Assembly: GCA_019415335.1 (NCBI GenBank)
Contig: DXKH01000095.1
Span: 1-6,671, forward strand
DNA: 6,671 bases
DNA from: Citrobacter sp.
GTDB lineage: Bacteria > Pseudomonadota > Gammaproteobacteria > Enterobacterales > Enterobacteriaceae
Direction of reading: 5' to 3'
Positions 6,376 through 6,671 of this stretch are shown in pieces. Within the stretch, counting starts at the first letter, position 1, and each line of letters begins with the position of its first letter. A model generated the notes under the pieces. That model was given only the letters and a program-made list of their open reading frames with translations. It did not search any database and had not been told where the DNA came from. A program made the position numbers and the translations under genes.

Positions 6376-6397
6376 AAATGGGCTGAATAATATTTTT

Positions 6398-6407
6398 TGA
6401 CATGTCA
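6398..6407. promoter_or_regulatory. Operator-like palindrome copy 2 (TGACATGTCA)
   Basis: Second perfect copy, centre-to-centre 141 bases upstream of copy 1. It is followed on the minus strand by A-rich DNA and a TATTAT hexamer (6392-6387), which could be a second -10 without a good -35. It shares the extended flank TGTCAGAT with copy 3. Confidence 0.6.
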
Positions 6408-6492
6408 GATTTGAGGTTTGTGAATGCAATAAATCACACTGTTGCAGTGGGTTGGCGCGTTAATCATGGAATAAGGGATATTTTTTTATAAC

Positions 6493-6502
6493 TAACATGT
6501 CA
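6493..6502. promoter_or_regulatory. Operator-like palindrome copy 3 (one mismatch, TAACATGTCA)
   Basis: One base differs from copies 1 and 2. The centre is 95 bases upstream of copy 2, and the shared flank CAGATT extends the similarity to copy 2. It lies 5 bases from the hairpin after ppiC, at the outer edge of the regulatory region. Either an auxiliary operator or a decayed one. Confidence 0.5.
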
Positions 6503-6507
6503 GATTG

Positions 6508-6530
6508 TGGCCCTTGTCAGGAAAGGGCCA
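6508..6530 (-). terminator. Hairpin after ppiC, possible terminator
   Basis: TGGCCCTT (6508-6515) pairs perfectly with AAGGGCCA (6523-6530) around a 7-base loop, 6 bases beyond the ppiC stop. The minus-strand sequence after it (ACAATCTGACA) lacks a T-run, so intrinsic termination would be weak. Some readthrough from ppiC into the cassette is possible. Confidence 0.45.
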
Positions 6531-6536
6531 GCCTGA

Positions 6537-6671
<135 letters not shown>

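Noticed and set aside
6419..6438. TGTGA ... TCACA pair resembling a second CRP site
   Set aside because: The half-sites are 10 bases apart instead of 6, so the spacing does not fit CRP.
6404..6466. Small minus-strand ORF of 20 codons (MINAPTHCNS...) in the regulatory region
   Set aside because: No Shine-Dalgarno sequence before its ATG, and it runs through operator copy 2; likely chance.

Overview
The window looks like chromosomal DNA of an enteric bacterium (Escherichia/Salmonella/Citrobacter type). The left edge carries the 3' three quarters of ilvC and the right edge the last 44 codons of ppiC. Both translate to proteins essentially as I remember them from the E. coli/Salmonella group. 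In E. coli these two genes are close convergent neighbours. Here about 5.3 kb separates them, so the interior reads as an accessory cassette placed at a core-genome junction. The genus cannot be fixed from sequence alone.

Layout: ilvC (+ strand) ends at 1140 and is followed by a strong hairpin plus T-tract terminator. All five interior genes lie on the minus strand. In order of transcription, right to left, they are: a 12-TM MFS transporter of the anion:cation symporter type (6132-4795), an NAD-type D-2-hydroxyacid dehydrogenase (4679-3720), an RraA-like/HMG-aldolase-fold protein (3688-3032), a PfkB sugar kinase resembling 2-keto-3-deoxygluconate kinase (2966-2028), and a GntR/FadR-type (FCD) regulator (1884-1225). 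The track starts of the transporter, RraA-like protein and kinase are too long; internal ATGs behind visible Shine-Dalgarno sequences are better. ppiC is on the same minus strand, upstream of the cassette.

The 404-base gene-free stretch between ppiC and the transporter is AT-rich and full of regulatory structure. It holds two perfect copies and one near-perfect copy of the palindrome TGACATGTCA. The copy nearest the transporter sits inside a plausible sigma-70 promoter. A good CRP-like site (TGTGA-N6-TCACT within a 9-bp-arm palindrome) lies between copies 1 and 2. I infer that these palindromes are operators of the cassette's own GntR regulator, giving a repressor-plus-CRP control region with multiple, possibly looping, operators.

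Function (inference): the transporter imports a sugar acid or related carboxylate. The NAD-linked dehydrogenase oxidises a 2-hydroxy acid to a 2-oxo acid (or acts in reverse), the kinase phosphorylates a 2-keto-3-deoxy acid, and the RraA-like protein or the housekeeping KDPG aldolase cleaves the product to pyruvate plus an aldehyde (phosphate). No sugar-acid dehydratase is encoded. The substrate may therefore already be a deoxy acid (for example a 3-deoxyaldonate), or the dehydration step may lie elsewhere. The exact substrate cannot be read from the sequence.
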